In this document: piece by piece, positions 7,921 through 16,227 of the stretch
Numbering within the stretch: the stretch's first letter is position 1
Layout: each line of letters begins with the position of its first letter
From: Phenylobacterium sp.
GTDB taxonomy: Bacteria > Pseudomonadota > Alphaproteobacteria > Caulobacterales > Caulobacteraceae
Direction of reading: 5' to 3'
NCBI RefSeq assembly: GCF_030693625.1
Contig: NZ_JAUYAF010000019.1
Coordinates: forward strand, 37,312-101,311
Length of the DNA stretch: 64,000 nt
Made by a program: the position numbers and the translations under genes
The notes under the pieces: model-generated
Database searches by the model: none
What the model was told of the DNA's origin: nothing
What the model saw: the letters and a program-made list of their open reading frames with translations, nothing else

Positions 7921-8967
7921 TTAGACGTCGGTGCTGTAGAAGACGCCGGACTTGCCGTTGGCGTCCGCGCGGATCTCGATGCCCATCGCGCCCATGACCA
8001 GGAATTGGTAGTTGTCGGTCGGGTTTTGACGGGTCTTGGCCGTGGTGTTCACAGCCATGCCGATCAGCGGCCGGATGTAGTCGGCCTTCGGCACGAAGCC
8101 GAAGAACTGGTTACCGGTCAGCTTGAACGTCGCCTCGATCTTGCCGATGCGGCGGTTGGTCAGCAGGTATTCCCGCAGGGAGCCGCCCTTGAACCCGGCC
8201 GAGCCCGAATAGGACCGGTCCAGGTTGCGGGCGATCTGCGGCGAGACGTAGATGTTCACCTTGCCTGCGATCAGGTTGGCGTCGAGCACCGCCCCGAAGG
8301 TCTGGGTGAAGAACGCGTCGATTGCGTCCGACGTGGTCGACGTGGAGTCCAGGTCGATGTTGGCGCCGCCGGTCGGGCCGAGGTTGATCGCCTTCGAAAG
8401 CGTCGAGGTGCGGATACCCGCAGCCGCGTAGCCTTGGAAGACGATGCCGGCGTCACCGTCCAGCGCGTAGTCGGCCATGTTCGAACGCAGCTTGGCGGTG
8501 ATCGCCTCCTGATCGTCAGCGAGAGCATCGAAGTTCTCGGACTGCAGGGTGTTCCACTCCCGCCACTCCCGGCCGTAGCCGGAGGCGAAGATCGGAACCG
8601 GCGCGCCGCGATAGTCGTAGGCCACCTTATCCAGGGCGACCGGGACTTGGCCGCTCATGGACCGGACCACCAGGCCGGCGTCACCGGACACGCGGGTCAG
8701 ATGGACAAGCTTGCCGATGTTGACGGCCTTCGCGAGCGGCATCAGGTCGGCCATGAAGGCGGACCCTTCATCGTCTCGCATGACGCGGCGAGTGATGCCG
8801 TCCAAGTCCATCCAGGCGTCGCGGGGCAGGATAGCGCCCGAGTTGCCGTGGAAGGACGCGAGGTGGCTTTCGGACTGGTGGAAGTACTCCCGGTCCGCGC
8901 AGAGGTCGCCCCACCAGGCCGCGTGCGGCCGGGAGTTGGCGATGAGCTGATCGTCGAAATAGCGCAT
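7921..8967 (-). CDS. Major capsid protein
   Basis: 348 residues from ATG 8967. No lambda gpE motif was identified. The aromatic-rich central stretch (YGREWREWNTLQ), a helix containing ADDQEAITAKLRSNMADYAL, and a C-terminal beta region ending GIEIRADANGKSGVFYSTDV fit an HK97-fold coat protein. It follows the decoration-like gene and protease/scaffold gene, the standard order. There is no long N-terminal delta domain, consistent with a separately coded scaffold. Length is typical of coat proteins (300-400). Assigned by size, position and general pattern. Confidence 0.8.
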   Translation of the reverse strand: MRYFDDQLIANSRPHAAWWGDLCADREYFHQSESHLASFHGNSGAILPRDAWMDLDGITRRVMRDDEGSAFMADLMPLAKAVNIGKLVHLTRVSGDAGLVVRSMSGQVPVALDKVAYDYRGAPVPIFASGYGREWREWNTLQSENFDALADDQEAITAKLRSNMADYALDGDAGIVFQGYAAAGIRTSTLSKAINLGPTGGANIDLDSTSTTSDAIDAFFTQTFGAVLDANLIAGKVNIYVSPQIARNLDRSYSGSAGFKGGSLREYLLTNRRIGKIEATFKLTGNQFFGFVPKADYIRPLIGMAVNTTAKTRQNPTDNYQFLVMGAMGIEIRADANGKSGVFYSTDV

Positions 8968-8978
8968 GTTCGCCCTCC

Positions 8979-9437
8979 TTAGGCGGCGGACAGGTAGGAT
9001 TGGCTGCCGGCCGCGCGAACGCGGAGGAGCTGCTCAGACCCGGTGTTGTTGTTGTAGACCTCCTCCGAGTACGCCACGACGAGGTCGGACGTGGAGGCGA
9101 TGGCGAGGGTGCCGGTGGCGCCAGGCGTCAGCGGAGTGCCGATGGCCGTGATGTTCACGCCGTTGGCGATGCGGGCCGCGTAGAGTTGATCGGCCATCAT
9201 CTCCATGCCGATCGCGGTGCTGTCGGCCGCCCAGTCATCGTCCACGCCCTTCTGGGCGAGGTAGTTGTCCTGGATCAGCCAGATCTTCCCGACAGTCGTG
9301 GCCGCGGCGAGCGCGAACTTGCCCGACGTGATGACGGCGATGCGGCCGGGCTTGAGGGCGGCTGCGGCGAGGAGTTCCCGCACCTGAGGCGTCGCCTCGG
9401 TGAAAGGGCCCATGTAGATCTTGTTGAAGCGAGCCAT
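8979..9437 (-). CDS. Capsid decoration or head-fibre-type protein
   Basis: 152 residues, beta-rich, containing ARIANGVNITAIGTPLTPGA and VYNNNTGSEQLLRVRAAG. It lies between the protease/scaffold gene and the major capsid gene, where lambda gpD-like decoration proteins lie. The Gly/Thr-rich C-terminal half suggests a surface-exposed beta domain. No motif pins the family; role inferred from gene order and composition. Confidence 0.55.
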   Translation of the reverse strand: MARFNKIYMGPFTEATPQVRELLAAAALKPGRIAVITSGKFALAAATTVGKIWLIQDNYLAQKGVDDDWAADSTAIGMEMMADQLYAARIANGVNITAIGTPLTPGATGTLAIASTSDLVVAYSEEVYNNNTGSEQLLRVRAAGSQSYLSAA

Positions 9438-9440
9438 GAT

Positions 9441-9809
9441 TTAGGCCTCCGCCTTGGGCGGCGCGAAGCCGGAGTTGGCCTTCGTCTGGCGGAAGGCAGG
9501 ATTGATCGGCGCCGCCGTGCCAGGCTCAGCCTTCTTGGCCAGCGCGCGCGCGGCGTTGAGGGTCAGTTCCTTGGCTTCGGGTTCATCGAGGAGGTTCGCC
9601 TTGACGATCTTCTCGACCAGGCCGGCCAGTTCGACGTCATCCTTGGCCTTCTGGTTGGCCAGGAGGGTTTCGTTCGCGTCGGTGAGCGGCTTCACAGCCG
9701 CGGCGACCGCGTTGCCGATGGCCAGCGCGAGGGCCTCGGGCTTCAGGCTATCCGAGAGGGTCTTCACCTCTGCGGAAAGCGCACTGAACTGCTCGTCAGA
9801 GACAGCCAT
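9441..9809 (-). CDS. Nested in-frame scaffold protein (Nu3-like), predicted
   Basis: An internal ATG at 9809, in the protease reading frame, is preceded by an AAGGAAG ribosome site about seven bases upstream. It would give a 122-residue protein, almost entirely helical and charged, with an Ala-rich centre: the expected make-up of a capsid scaffold. The linker before it (RDPSNNRKEDD) is polar and unstructured, a natural domain boundary. Independent production is inference from the ribosome site and the lambda C/Nu3 precedent. Confidence 0.55.
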   Translation of the reverse strand: MAVSDEQFSALSAEVKTLSDSLKPEALALAIGNAVAAAVKPLTDANETLLANQKAKDDVELAGLVEKIVKANLLDEPEAKELTLNAARALAKKAEPGTAAPINPAFRQTKANSGFAPPKAEA

Positions 9810-10643
9810 GTCGTCTTCCTTTCGATTGTTAGAGGGGTCCCGCTCGGAGGCGTCCAAGCCGAGGGATTTCAGGATGCGGGTCTTCAATTCCTGCCACTTG
9901 GAAGAATCCGCCTTCCGCCTGACAGCTTCGATGAGCCGGGTTCCGGCCCAGTCGATCTCTTGGTCGAAGGCATCACTCAGGCTGGAGTTGATGACCTCGA
10001 TGTCTTTCCCCGACGCGTTGACCATCATGCCGACGCCGTCTGCCGGAGTGGCCGCGCCGTCCTCGTCCAGGAGGATGGCGTCGTGATCGAACTCGATGTT
10101 GCGGGCGGTAAACCTGTGCTCGACGTCACCGTTGGCGGCTTCGAGGTTGCAGAGAAGGCCGGTTGAGGTGTGGACCGCCTCCCCCTTCTCGATGGCCGCG
10201 AGGACCGCCTTGCCGCCATCGGACTGGTTGGCGCGCTCGACGTCGATCACCTTGTCGAGGAAGACCCGGCTGTTCTCGCGGCGGATGTTTTCATTCCAGG
10301 CGCCGATCCAGCCGAGGTTGATCCCCTCGGGGTCACGGGCTGAGACGAACTTGCCGTTGATGGACGGGTGGCCAAGGGGAGCCGGGGTGCGGTCGAGGCC
10401 CCTGTAGGACTTCTCGATCTCATCGGCCGGGTAGAGGATCCCGTTCATGACGATGTCGTCGGGGAGCGTGGCGCTCGGCACGATCAAAACGTCCCGACCG
10501 TTGCGCTTCTCCTTGCGGACGGCTGCCACGTTGGCGAGGGCGCGAATGTTGACGCGAACCTGGTCCCCGCTAGTCCGGTTGGTGAGGAAGGCGCGAGCGA
10601 GCGGCCCCGCGCCAGGCGCAGGCTGCACAGTACGAGGTTGCAT
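9441..10643 (-). CDS. Prohead protease with C-terminal scaffold (DUF2213-like)
   Basis: 400 residues starting at ATG 10643, just after the portal gene. Residues 1-270 hold the likely protease, with DPEGINLGWIGAWNENI and HTSTGLLCNLEA segments recalling DUF2213 phage maturation proteases. Residues 279-400 are helical, Ala/Lys/Glu-rich and scaffold-like, and carry their own start (see the nested entry). A protease with an in-frame scaffold tail mirrors lambda gpC/Nu3. The catalytic residues cannot be fixed by eye. The protease would cleave scaffold and portal/capsid extensions during head maturation. Confidence 0.7.
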   Translation of the reverse strand: MQPRTVQPAPGAGPLARAFLTNRTSGDQVRVNIRALANVAAVRKEKRNGRDVLIVPSATLPDDIVMNGILYPADEIEKSYRGLDRTPAPLGHPSINGKFVSARDPEGINLGWIGAWNENIRRENSRVFLDKVIDVERANQSDGGKAVLAAIEKGEAVHTSTGLLCNLEAANGDVEHRFTARNIEFDHDAILLDEDGAATPADGVGMMVNASGKDIEVINSSLSDAFDQEIDWAGTRLIEAVRRKADSSKWQELKTRILKSLGLDASERDPSNNRKEDDMAVSDEQFSALSAEVKTLSDSLKPEALALAIGNAVAAAVKPLTDANETLLANQKAKDDVELAGLVEKIVKANLLDEPEAKELTLNAARALAKKAEPGTAAPINPAFRQTKANSGFAPPKAEA

Positions 10644-10647
10644 GAGG

Positions 10648-12024
10648 CTACTCCTGGCCGGGCTTGGGCTTGGCCGCGGGGTCTTCGGTCTGTTGGGAGG
10701 CCTTTGGCGGCTCCACCTTCGCATCGGCCTCCGAGAGCGGCTCGTATTCGCCGGCGGCGGCACGGATTTCGGCCCCAGTGAAGGCGCGCTCGCCTTGGGG
10801 GGCCAGCTTCTGGTTCACGCCAGCCATCTTGTCGGCTCGGCCAATCTTGTCGTCAGCCGACGCCTCGGTGAGATCGGTCCAGGCCAGATGCCAGTCTCGC
10901 TCAGGGATCATCCCGAACCGTTCGAGCCGGCGGACCAGACTCATGATGTTCGGGATGGTTTGAGAGGCCCGACGCGACATGTTCGTCTGCGCCCACTCCT
11001 GGGCATCTTCGGTGCTGGCGCGTTCGCCGGTCTGCATGCCGACCAGGATCTTCATCGGCATGGAGATCGAGGCCGCGAACGACTGGCAGGCGATCGAGAA
11101 GAAATGCTCCGGCGACGGCAGGGTGACCTGCAGGGTCTTGGCGACGATGCCCTGGATCATCAGGGACTTGTCGAAGCCCATGTTCCAGTCGCCTACCTGC
11201 TCGTCGATCTTGTCGGCGATCTCGGAGACCGGGATACCCATGGCCTTGGCCATGTTGTCGACGTTGGCCTCCTTGTCGACTTCGAGGATCGGCGCCGACT
11301 TGGCGTTCTTCCAGAACCCCTCACCGCCGGCGCCGACGATCTTCTCCATCGTCATCAGGTCGTTGTAGCCGGCCTTCAGGGCCGACGTGCCATTGAGCGT
11401 GCCGTCCTTGGACCAGATGAGGACCCGGTCAGGGTGGACCGTGAAGGCGCGCGGCTGGGTCTTGCTCTTGGGGTCGACCGCCGACTCCTGGAACTGGAAC
11501 ATCTTGGGCTGGCCGTAGCCGAGCGAGGTCTCGTCGGTGTTCCATTCGCTCACGGTGAGCTGGCCTTCCCAGCAAGGGATGACCTCGACCAAACCGTTGA
11601 GGCCGCCGGGCACGCGCTTGACGGGATCGCTGAAGGGCTTGCTGTCGGCGAGGCGGAAGATCAGGCCCGCATAGGAGCCGACCATCCCGCGCCGGTCGCA
11701 CTCGGCGAGCTGCTGCCAGAGGCGTAGATCGTCGAACCGCTGCCGGATCTGCGCCTCGCGGCGGGTCTCCTTGCGTGTCTCGCCGCCGTCGCGGCCCTTC
11801 TCCTGAAGGAACGGGAAGTCCTGCCAGGTCTTGGCGACCGTCTTGTCCACGCCAGCACGGCCGAGGCCGTTGCGCTCGTACATCGCGTGGAACTGTCGAA
11901 AATCCACGTCCACAGGGAAGCCGAAGTCGGCGTAGTGGTTGTGCTTGGCCGAGGCGAAGAAGCCCGGAAACATGGTGTCCAGGCGACGCACCGCGGTGTT
12001 GGCGAGGAGAGCGAGGCGGTTCAA
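10648..12024 (-). CDS. Portal protein (DUF1073-type)
   Basis: 458 residues. N-terminal LLANTAVRRLDTMFPGFFAS and the Trp-rich FLQEKGRDGGE region are followed by DNMAKAMGIPVSEIADKI and MPMKILVGMQTGERAST, the latter resembling the conserved portal segment in DUF1073 / phage portal 3 proteins. The C-terminal 40 residues are charged and disordered. It follows terminase large subunit with a four-base overlap and precedes the protease gene by four bases, standard order for head genes. It would form the dodecameric DNA-entry ring. Full length for the family. Confidence 0.85.
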   Translation of the reverse strand: MNRLALLANTAVRRLDTMFPGFFASAKHNHYADFGFPVDVDFRQFHAMYERNGLGRAGVDKTVAKTWQDFPFLQEKGRDGGETRKETRREAQIRQRFDDLRLWQQLAECDRRGMVGSYAGLIFRLADSKPFSDPVKRVPGGLNGLVEVIPCWEGQLTVSEWNTDETSLGYGQPKMFQFQESAVDPKSKTQPRAFTVHPDRVLIWSKDGTLNGTSALKAGYNDLMTMEKIVGAGGEGFWKNAKSAPILEVDKEANVDNMAKAMGIPVSEIADKIDEQVGDWNMGFDKSLMIQGIVAKTLQVTLPSPEHFFSIACQSFAASISMPMKILVGMQTGERASTEDAQEWAQTNMSRRASQTIPNIMSLVRRLERFGMIPERDWHLAWTDLTEASADDKIGRADKMAGVNQKLAPQGERAFTGAEIRAAAGEYEPLSEADAKVEPPKASQQTEDPAAKPKPGQE

Positions 12025-13493
12025 GTCCGATGCCTCCTCTTGAGGAACACTGCGACGGTCGGGGTGGCTTCGCGAGGGGCATAGGCCATGACGAAGGCGT
12101 CGGCCTTATTAGGTGAGACCTGAGGCCCGCCGACACGGTTCGGCTTGGCCAGGTCCTTCTTGCTCTCAACCTTCGAGCGGCCGGCGTTGTCGAAGTCCTT
12201 GCGCGGGGTGCAGAGCTCGTCGATCAGGCCGTCGAGGTGGTCACATTCGGGATCGATGCTGATCAGCCGGTCGATGTCGTAGGGCAAGCCGCGGATGACA
12301 GCGTTGAAGGTGTGGCGAAGGCGGTCCGCAACATCCCACCAGGTCTGGGCCTTCAGGTTGGCGTAGAACTCGAGGTTGGTCGGGCTCTTGGGGTTGTCGT
12401 CGATCCGGTTGTCGGGGTTCAGCACCCCTGCCCCGGCGTTGAACTTGAAGTGCTCGACGCTTGTCTCGGTCAACTCGTTCAGCTGCTCGAAGTGGGCGCC
12501 GGCGAAGGCCCCTACCCCGATGCTGTCGTAATCGATCTCAGCGCCTGTGACGCGAGCCTGGGCGTGAACCCGGGTGGCGGACTTGAGCAGTTCGTCCTCG
12601 CCAGCCTTCCATTCGTCGACTGCGACGACCTCGAAGCCTTCCACCTCGACAGTGGCGTTCTTGTCCGCGCCGCCATCGGCGACGTCGAACCCGATCCGAC
12701 GCCGGCCGCCGCGGGGAACCCCCAAGGCCTCCCGAGCGCCAATCGCCGCCAGGACCCAGGACCGCTTGATGATCGCAGCATCGTCGTCGGTGCGCGGTTC
12801 GCCGAGATAGATGTGGCGAAACTCGTCCTCGTCCTCTTCGCGCTTGGCCTCGATCACCTTGAGGATGGTGTTCGAGAGGAAGGGGTTCTCTGTGTAGTTG
12901 ATCGTCCGGACGATCGTGTCGGGCGGGCGGTTGGTGACGAACCGCTTGTAGACGAAGTCCGTCGCCAGTCGCGGGTTGAAGATGATCCAGAACTGCGAGC
13001 CCTCCTTGCGAAGGGTCGGCTCGAGGATTTCCCACTGGCTGAGCGTGAGGTTGTGGGCCTCTTCGATCCAACAGACGTCGATGCCTTCGAGAGACTTGAT
13101 CTCGTCGATGTGCCGCCAGAGGCCGTAGAAGATGAACTCCGAGCCGGTCGTCTTGTGGACGATCTTGTTGTTCAGGATGTCGAACTCAGCCTGCAGGCCG
13201 AACCGTTCGATCTGGATCTTCAGGAGCGTGTAGACGCTCTCCTCGATCTTGTTCTGGAACTGGCGGGTGCAGAGGAACCGCACCTTGTAGTTTGAGGCCA
13301 GAAAGATCGCGAAACCCGCGGCGTCCCAGCTCTTCGAGGACGAGCGACCACCCTTCAGGACCCTGTTGCGGGCCGGTGTCGTCCAGAAGTCCCGAAGGAC
13401 CGGATTGAGGGTTGGGCCGCCGTTGTGCCCGATACGCGCAGGCTGAAGCGTTGATCCGCCTGGGATCGCCTCGCTAGGTGTTCGAGCCGCCAT
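12021..13493 (-). CDS. Terminase large subunit
   Basis: 490 residues. The ATPase domain shows a Walker A-like GGRSSSKS at residues 48-55 and a Walker B IDVCWIEEAH near residues 137-146. The nuclease half starts near GFDVADGGADKNA (about residue 270), giving the acidic metal-binding residues, and continues through DYDSIGVGAFAGAHF. The layout fits PBSX-type phage terminases. It pumps DNA into proheads and cuts concatemers. The N-terminus carries IGHNGGPTLN (residues 21-30), a peptide outside the ATPase fold. It overlaps the small subunit gene by 20 bases and the portal gene by four. Confidence 0.93.
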   Translation of the reverse strand: MAARTPSEAIPGGSTLQPARIGHNGGPTLNPVLRDFWTTPARNRVLKGGRSSSKSWDAAGFAIFLASNYKVRFLCTRQFQNKIEESVYTLLKIQIERFGLQAEFDILNNKIVHKTTGSEFIFYGLWRHIDEIKSLEGIDVCWIEEAHNLTLSQWEILEPTLRKEGSQFWIIFNPRLATDFVYKRFVTNRPPDTIVRTINYTENPFLSNTILKVIEAKREEDEDEFRHIYLGEPRTDDDAAIIKRSWVLAAIGAREALGVPRGGRRRIGFDVADGGADKNATVEVEGFEVVAVDEWKAGEDELLKSATRVHAQARVTGAEIDYDSIGVGAFAGAHFEQLNELTETSVEHFKFNAGAGVLNPDNRIDDNPKSPTNLEFYANLKAQTWWDVADRLRHTFNAVIRGLPYDIDRLISIDPECDHLDGLIDELCTPRKDFDNAGRSKVESKKDLAKPNRVGGPQVSPNKADAFVMAYAPREATPTVAVFLKRRHRT

Positions 13494-13932
13494 AGAAATC
13501 GTCGAGGGTCTTCGGCGTGCTGATCGCCAGGCCGCCGCTCACGACACGGGTGTTCGTGTAGGCGTTGCCCATCTCTTTGGCCGCCTGTTCGTGGAGCTGC
13601 GCCGCGAGTGACAGGTTGCCCATGTTCTCCGCCTGGGCGGCCATGCGTTCCAGCCTGCGAAGGCGGACCGAACGGTTGGCAATCCCGATCTGCGCGCTGT
13701 CGTCGAGGAAGGCCTTCCGGGTTGCTTCGAAAAGCGTCTTCCACTTGGCCGTTAGGTTGCGTCCTGCCCGCTTCGTCGGGTCATAGGCCTCGACGGCTTG
13801 CGGCGTGATGACGAAGCCGAACTCTGTCTTGAGAGCCTTCGCCACCACGGACGGCGCATCCCACATCGCCAGGTGCTGGACCACAAAGGCGCGAGCCTCG
13901 TCGGTGAGCTTGGCTTCTCCCTTGCCGGCCAT
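13474..13932 (-). CDS. Terminase small subunit (DUF2280-type)
   Basis: 152 residues from ATG 13932, chosen over an upstream GTG (13965) because GAGGAC lies at good spacing before the ATG. N-terminal AKLTDEARAFVVQHLAMWDAPS and the helix that follows form an HTH-like DNA-binding unit; residues 90-130 are coiled coil (RSVRLRRLERMAAQAE). This layout matches DUF2280 proteins found beside phage terminase large subunits. It would recognise the packaging site. C-terminal residues GGLAISTPKTLDDFYGG form a flexible tail that probably contacts the large subunit. Confidence 0.8.
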   Translation of the reverse strand: MAGKGEAKLTDEARAFVVQHLAMWDAPSVVAKALKTEFGFVITPQAVEAYDPTKRAGRNLTAKWKTLFEATRKAFLDDSAQIGIANRSVRLRRLERMAAQAENMGNLSLAAQLHEQAAKEMGNAYTNTRVVSGGLAISTPKTLDDFYGGSNT

Positions 13933-14006
13933 CAAGCTGTCCTCAGGGGTTGCCGTGCTCAGCACATCCAGACGTAGTGGTGGTTTCGCTCACACGGGGG
14001 TAGGCG

Positions 14007-14564
14007 ATGTTCGGTGTCGTCGGCGTTGGGAATTTGCAGGAACTGGAACGGGAGAACGCGTTCGTCGGGGTGTTCCTGGCGACTGGCTACGACGTCTCAG
14101 CTCTCAGCTGGCTTACGTCGGTGTGGGATACGCTCCACTTCCAAAGCGGTCCACGTTGGCATCTGGCAGCACCAACCACTTGGCCAGTTCGGGGCGATCG
14201 GGCTGAAGTCGCGGTGAGCAATTACGATGTCCGCCTGTCGCTCGATCTGGCGAGAATGTATGGCCTAACTCAGAGCGACCTGCCGTGCATCGTGCTCGAC
14301 TCTTTCACCGACGATCTGCATCAGCTGCACATCCCGTTCCCTGAATCCGAACGTGACCGCAGGCGCCTGATCGAGGTCATTTGCCGGTACGTAGCCTCGC
14401 ATGGTCCGGCGGGCTGGCCAGAAGATTGGAAGCCGGGGTGGCGGGGCAAGCTCAATGCCGGGCTGTTTGACCACCTTCAGCGCGACCAGATTTTCCGTGC
14501 CGGTCTCAAGTTTGTCCCGCACGTTGGAACGCTACTGCTGAAGGCAGTGGCTAGGCGGCCCTGA
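14007..14564 (+). CDS. Orphan plus-strand gene, probable moron
   Basis: 185 residues from ATG 14007 with GGGGGTAGG immediately upstream. It faces against the late operon between terminase and metallopeptidase genes and converges on the latter with a 14-base overlap. The sequence looks like a folded protein: a beta-rich N-terminus, a central DLPCIVLDSF segment, and a helical C-terminal half with Trp-rich GWPEDWKPGWRGKL. No signal peptide or membrane segment. I do not recognise the family. Opposite orientation, isolation and slightly less biased codon use point to a lysogen-expressed accessory gene. Confidence 0.65.
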   Translation: MFGVVGVGNLQELERENAFVGVFLATGYDVSALSWLTSVWDTLHFQSGPRWHLAAPTTWPVRGDRAEVAVSNYDVRLSLDLARMYGLTQSDLPCIVLDSFTDDLHQLHIPFPESERDRRRLIEVICRYVASHGPAGWPEDWKPGWRGKLNAGLFDHLQRDQIFRAGLKFVPHVGTLLLKAVARRP

Positions 14565-15171
14565 GCAATCGACAGGTCCCGCAGGCCTGCGATATCTGGA
14601 CGGCGCCAACCTCAGGACGGCGACAGGCAACCTCAACGAGGGCCTGGGTTGCGCCGGCTGCTGCACCGACCCCGTACCGGCGAACGATGGACACGAACTC
14701 CTCCACATCGTGTCCTCTGATCGCGAAGGTTGGCTTGCCGCTCTTTCGGAACTTCGGACCCATCGGGCCCATCTCCTGGCCAGCGTGGAGCAGCTCGTGC
14801 TCGACCAGGCTGCAGAACTCGGTTACGTCGCACTGGGCGGCATAGGAGGCGTCGAGGGTGATCAGGAAGTCCGGCACGGAGCCGAACCACTCTTCGATCT
14901 GCTGCTCAGCCCTGGCCTTTTGCCACTTCCCCATGGCCATTGGAGGCATGATCTCGCACTGGCCGACAATGCGGTGTCCGGCCCTGGTGTTCGGGACCGT
15001 TGTCCACATGAAGGCGAGCGAGGCGTGGCGAAGGTGGGCGTGCTCCTCATTCAGGAGCGTGGCGTCTTCGTCGATGAAGGTGTCGATCGCCCACTGCAGC
15101 ACATCATGGGCAGGGACGAAGGCCGGTGACGCGAAGCCTTCGAACATTGCTGAAGGAGGGTGAGGCCGCAT
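14551..15171 (-). CDS. Putative phage metallopeptidase (HExxH)
   Basis: 206 residues from ATG 15171; an alternative start is ATG 15147. It contains VEHELLHAGQE, the His-Glu-x-x-His zinc site of a metallopeptidase, with a preceding PDFLITLDASY strand, as in the putative phage metallopeptidase family. The C-terminal RGHDVEEFVSIVRRYG could supply the third ligand. No ribosome site is obvious at either ATG. Similar genes occur beside terminase small subunits in proteobacterial prophages; the substrate is unknown. It lies in the minus-strand run leading into the late genes. Confidence 0.75.
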   Translation of the reverse strand: MRPHPPSAMFEGFASPAFVPAHDVLQWAIDTFIDEDATLLNEEHAHLRHASLAFMWTTVPNTRAGHRIVGQCEIMPPMAMGKWQKARAEQQIEEWFGSVPDFLITLDASYAAQCDVTEFCSLVEHELLHAGQEMGPMGPKFRKSGKPTFAIRGHDVEEFVSIVRRYGVGAAAGATQALVEVACRRPEVGAVQISQACGTCRLLRAA

Positions 15172-15190
15172 TGGCGCACAACCCGAGACG

Positions 15191-15616
15191 CTACTGGATC
15201 GGTTCTCCGCCTGAGCGAAGATGAGGGTTAACTGCCACTGCTTGGCGAGAACGGATCTCGGCTTTTCGTGCGAGCGCATCAAACTGGCCCTGGGCAGCAA
15301 AAAAGCCGAAGACCGCGGCGCCCATAACACAAAGGCCGAACACGATGAGGGTGACGAGATCCGCCCAATCGATTGGGCGCCCTGCCTGTACCAGCTTTCC
15401 TATCAGCGTAATGGTCGGGATCAGTCCTAACGCCGTGCCGAGGAACGTGGTTGAAAGCCCCAGGACGATTGGCCTCGCAATGTTGGTCATCGCTTCGAGT
15501 TCGTGGTCGAAAATCATATGCCAAGTGATGGCATCAGGTCTCGTTTCTAGGAACTGGAATGCGGGCAGCCCGTCACCAGAGACCGGAGTGATTGAGTTTT
15601 GGACCGGCAGCGTCAT
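15191..15616 (-). CDS. Small two-helix membrane protein, accessory pair partner
   Basis: 141 residues. Two hydrophobic segments, about residues 48-76 and 86-110, are separated by a short polar loop (QAGRPIDWAD), and a basic tail follows. Its ATG overlaps the stop of the upstream gene by four bases, so the two are translationally coupled. Composition is less GC-biased than the head genes. It is not a clear holin: the cytoplasmic N-terminal region of about 45 residues is long, and no endolysin follows. Function unknown; membrane effector, superinfection exclusion or lysis helper are all possible. Confidence 0.65.
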   Translation of the reverse strand: MTLPVQNSITPVSGDGLPAFQFLETRPDAITWHMIFDHELEAMTNIARPIVLGLSTTFLGTALGLIPTITLIGKLVQAGRPIDWADLVTLIVFGLCVMGAAVFGFFAAQGQFDALARKAEIRSRQAVAVNPHLRSGGEPIQ

Positions 15617-16005
15617 TGGGTCGCCGGCTCGAGAAGACCAGCGAAGGGTCGATCAGAACATGTGAACGTGTAGGAGACGCGGAAGGCTGGTGGGGAGGAT
15701 GGATTCCCAACGTATGCGTGTACGCAAACCGCAACGGACACCTTGCGTGAATTGATTGTCGCTACGTCGTCCCAATACCAGACTGAGCCGCCAGGTTGGG
15801 GGTCGCCCATGAAGCGAAAGAAATTGGTAACGGGGCCCGTGACTTCACGTGAAGCGGTCGGAAAGGCTGCCGAATGCTCCATAACAAAATGGAAGATCAA
15901 GTCGTCGATACCAAGTGTCGCTACGGTGTCTCCGCCTGCAAGCACCAGCTCGCCGTGAGCAACGACCTCTCGACCAAGTCCAATATAAGCTTTGAGGTCG
16001 GCCAA
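15613..16005 (-). CDS. Hypothetical soluble protein paired with membrane protein
   Basis: 130 residues, predicted beta-rich, with DDLIFHFVMEHSAAF, a Trp pair (VWYWDD) and a C-terminal FRVSYTFTCSDRPF strand. It may belong to the DUF6864-like group but I cannot confirm this. It starts after a 222-base AT-richer gap and is coupled by an ATGA overlap to the downstream membrane protein, so the two form a bicistron. Lower GC and the private upstream region suggest separate acquisition. No catalytic motif seen. Confidence 0.6.
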   Translation of the reverse strand: MADLKAYIGLGREVVAHGELVLAGGDTVATLGIDDLIFHFVMEHSAAFPTASREVTGPVTNFFRFMGDPQPGGSVWYWDDVATINSRKVSVAVCVHAYVGNPSSPPAFRVSYTFTCSDRPFAGLLEPATQ

Positions 16006-16227
16006 TCGATCACATCTCCGATGCGAGCTTACTGCCCCGCTTCATTTCGGCAAGGGACATCAAGACCACAATATATATTTCAATGAGGGCACGACTTCGA
16101 CTTGGCGATCTCGGCTTGGCGTCTCGCGCCAGTGCCCGAACTCCTGGGGCCTACGGCGCGCTGCGAAAGCGTCAGCCTCGTAGGTCATCCCGCGCGCCTC
16201 GCGAAGCGAAGCACCACCGCATGTATG
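16006..16227. promoter_or_regulatory. AT-richer gap upstream of the accessory pair
   Basis: This 222-base stretch between the NusG-like gene and the accessory pair has no convincing gene. It holds AT-rich runs near 16066-16082 (ATATATATTT), unusual in this GC-rich element. A promoter for the leftward genes, or the site where a NusG-like antiterminator acts, would be expected here; neither can be proved from sequence. Confidence 0.35.

Noticed and set aside
15191-15616. Holin
   Set aside because: Two membrane segments fit, but the soluble N-terminus is long, no endolysin or spanin gene follows, and the gene is coupled to an unrelated soluble protein.
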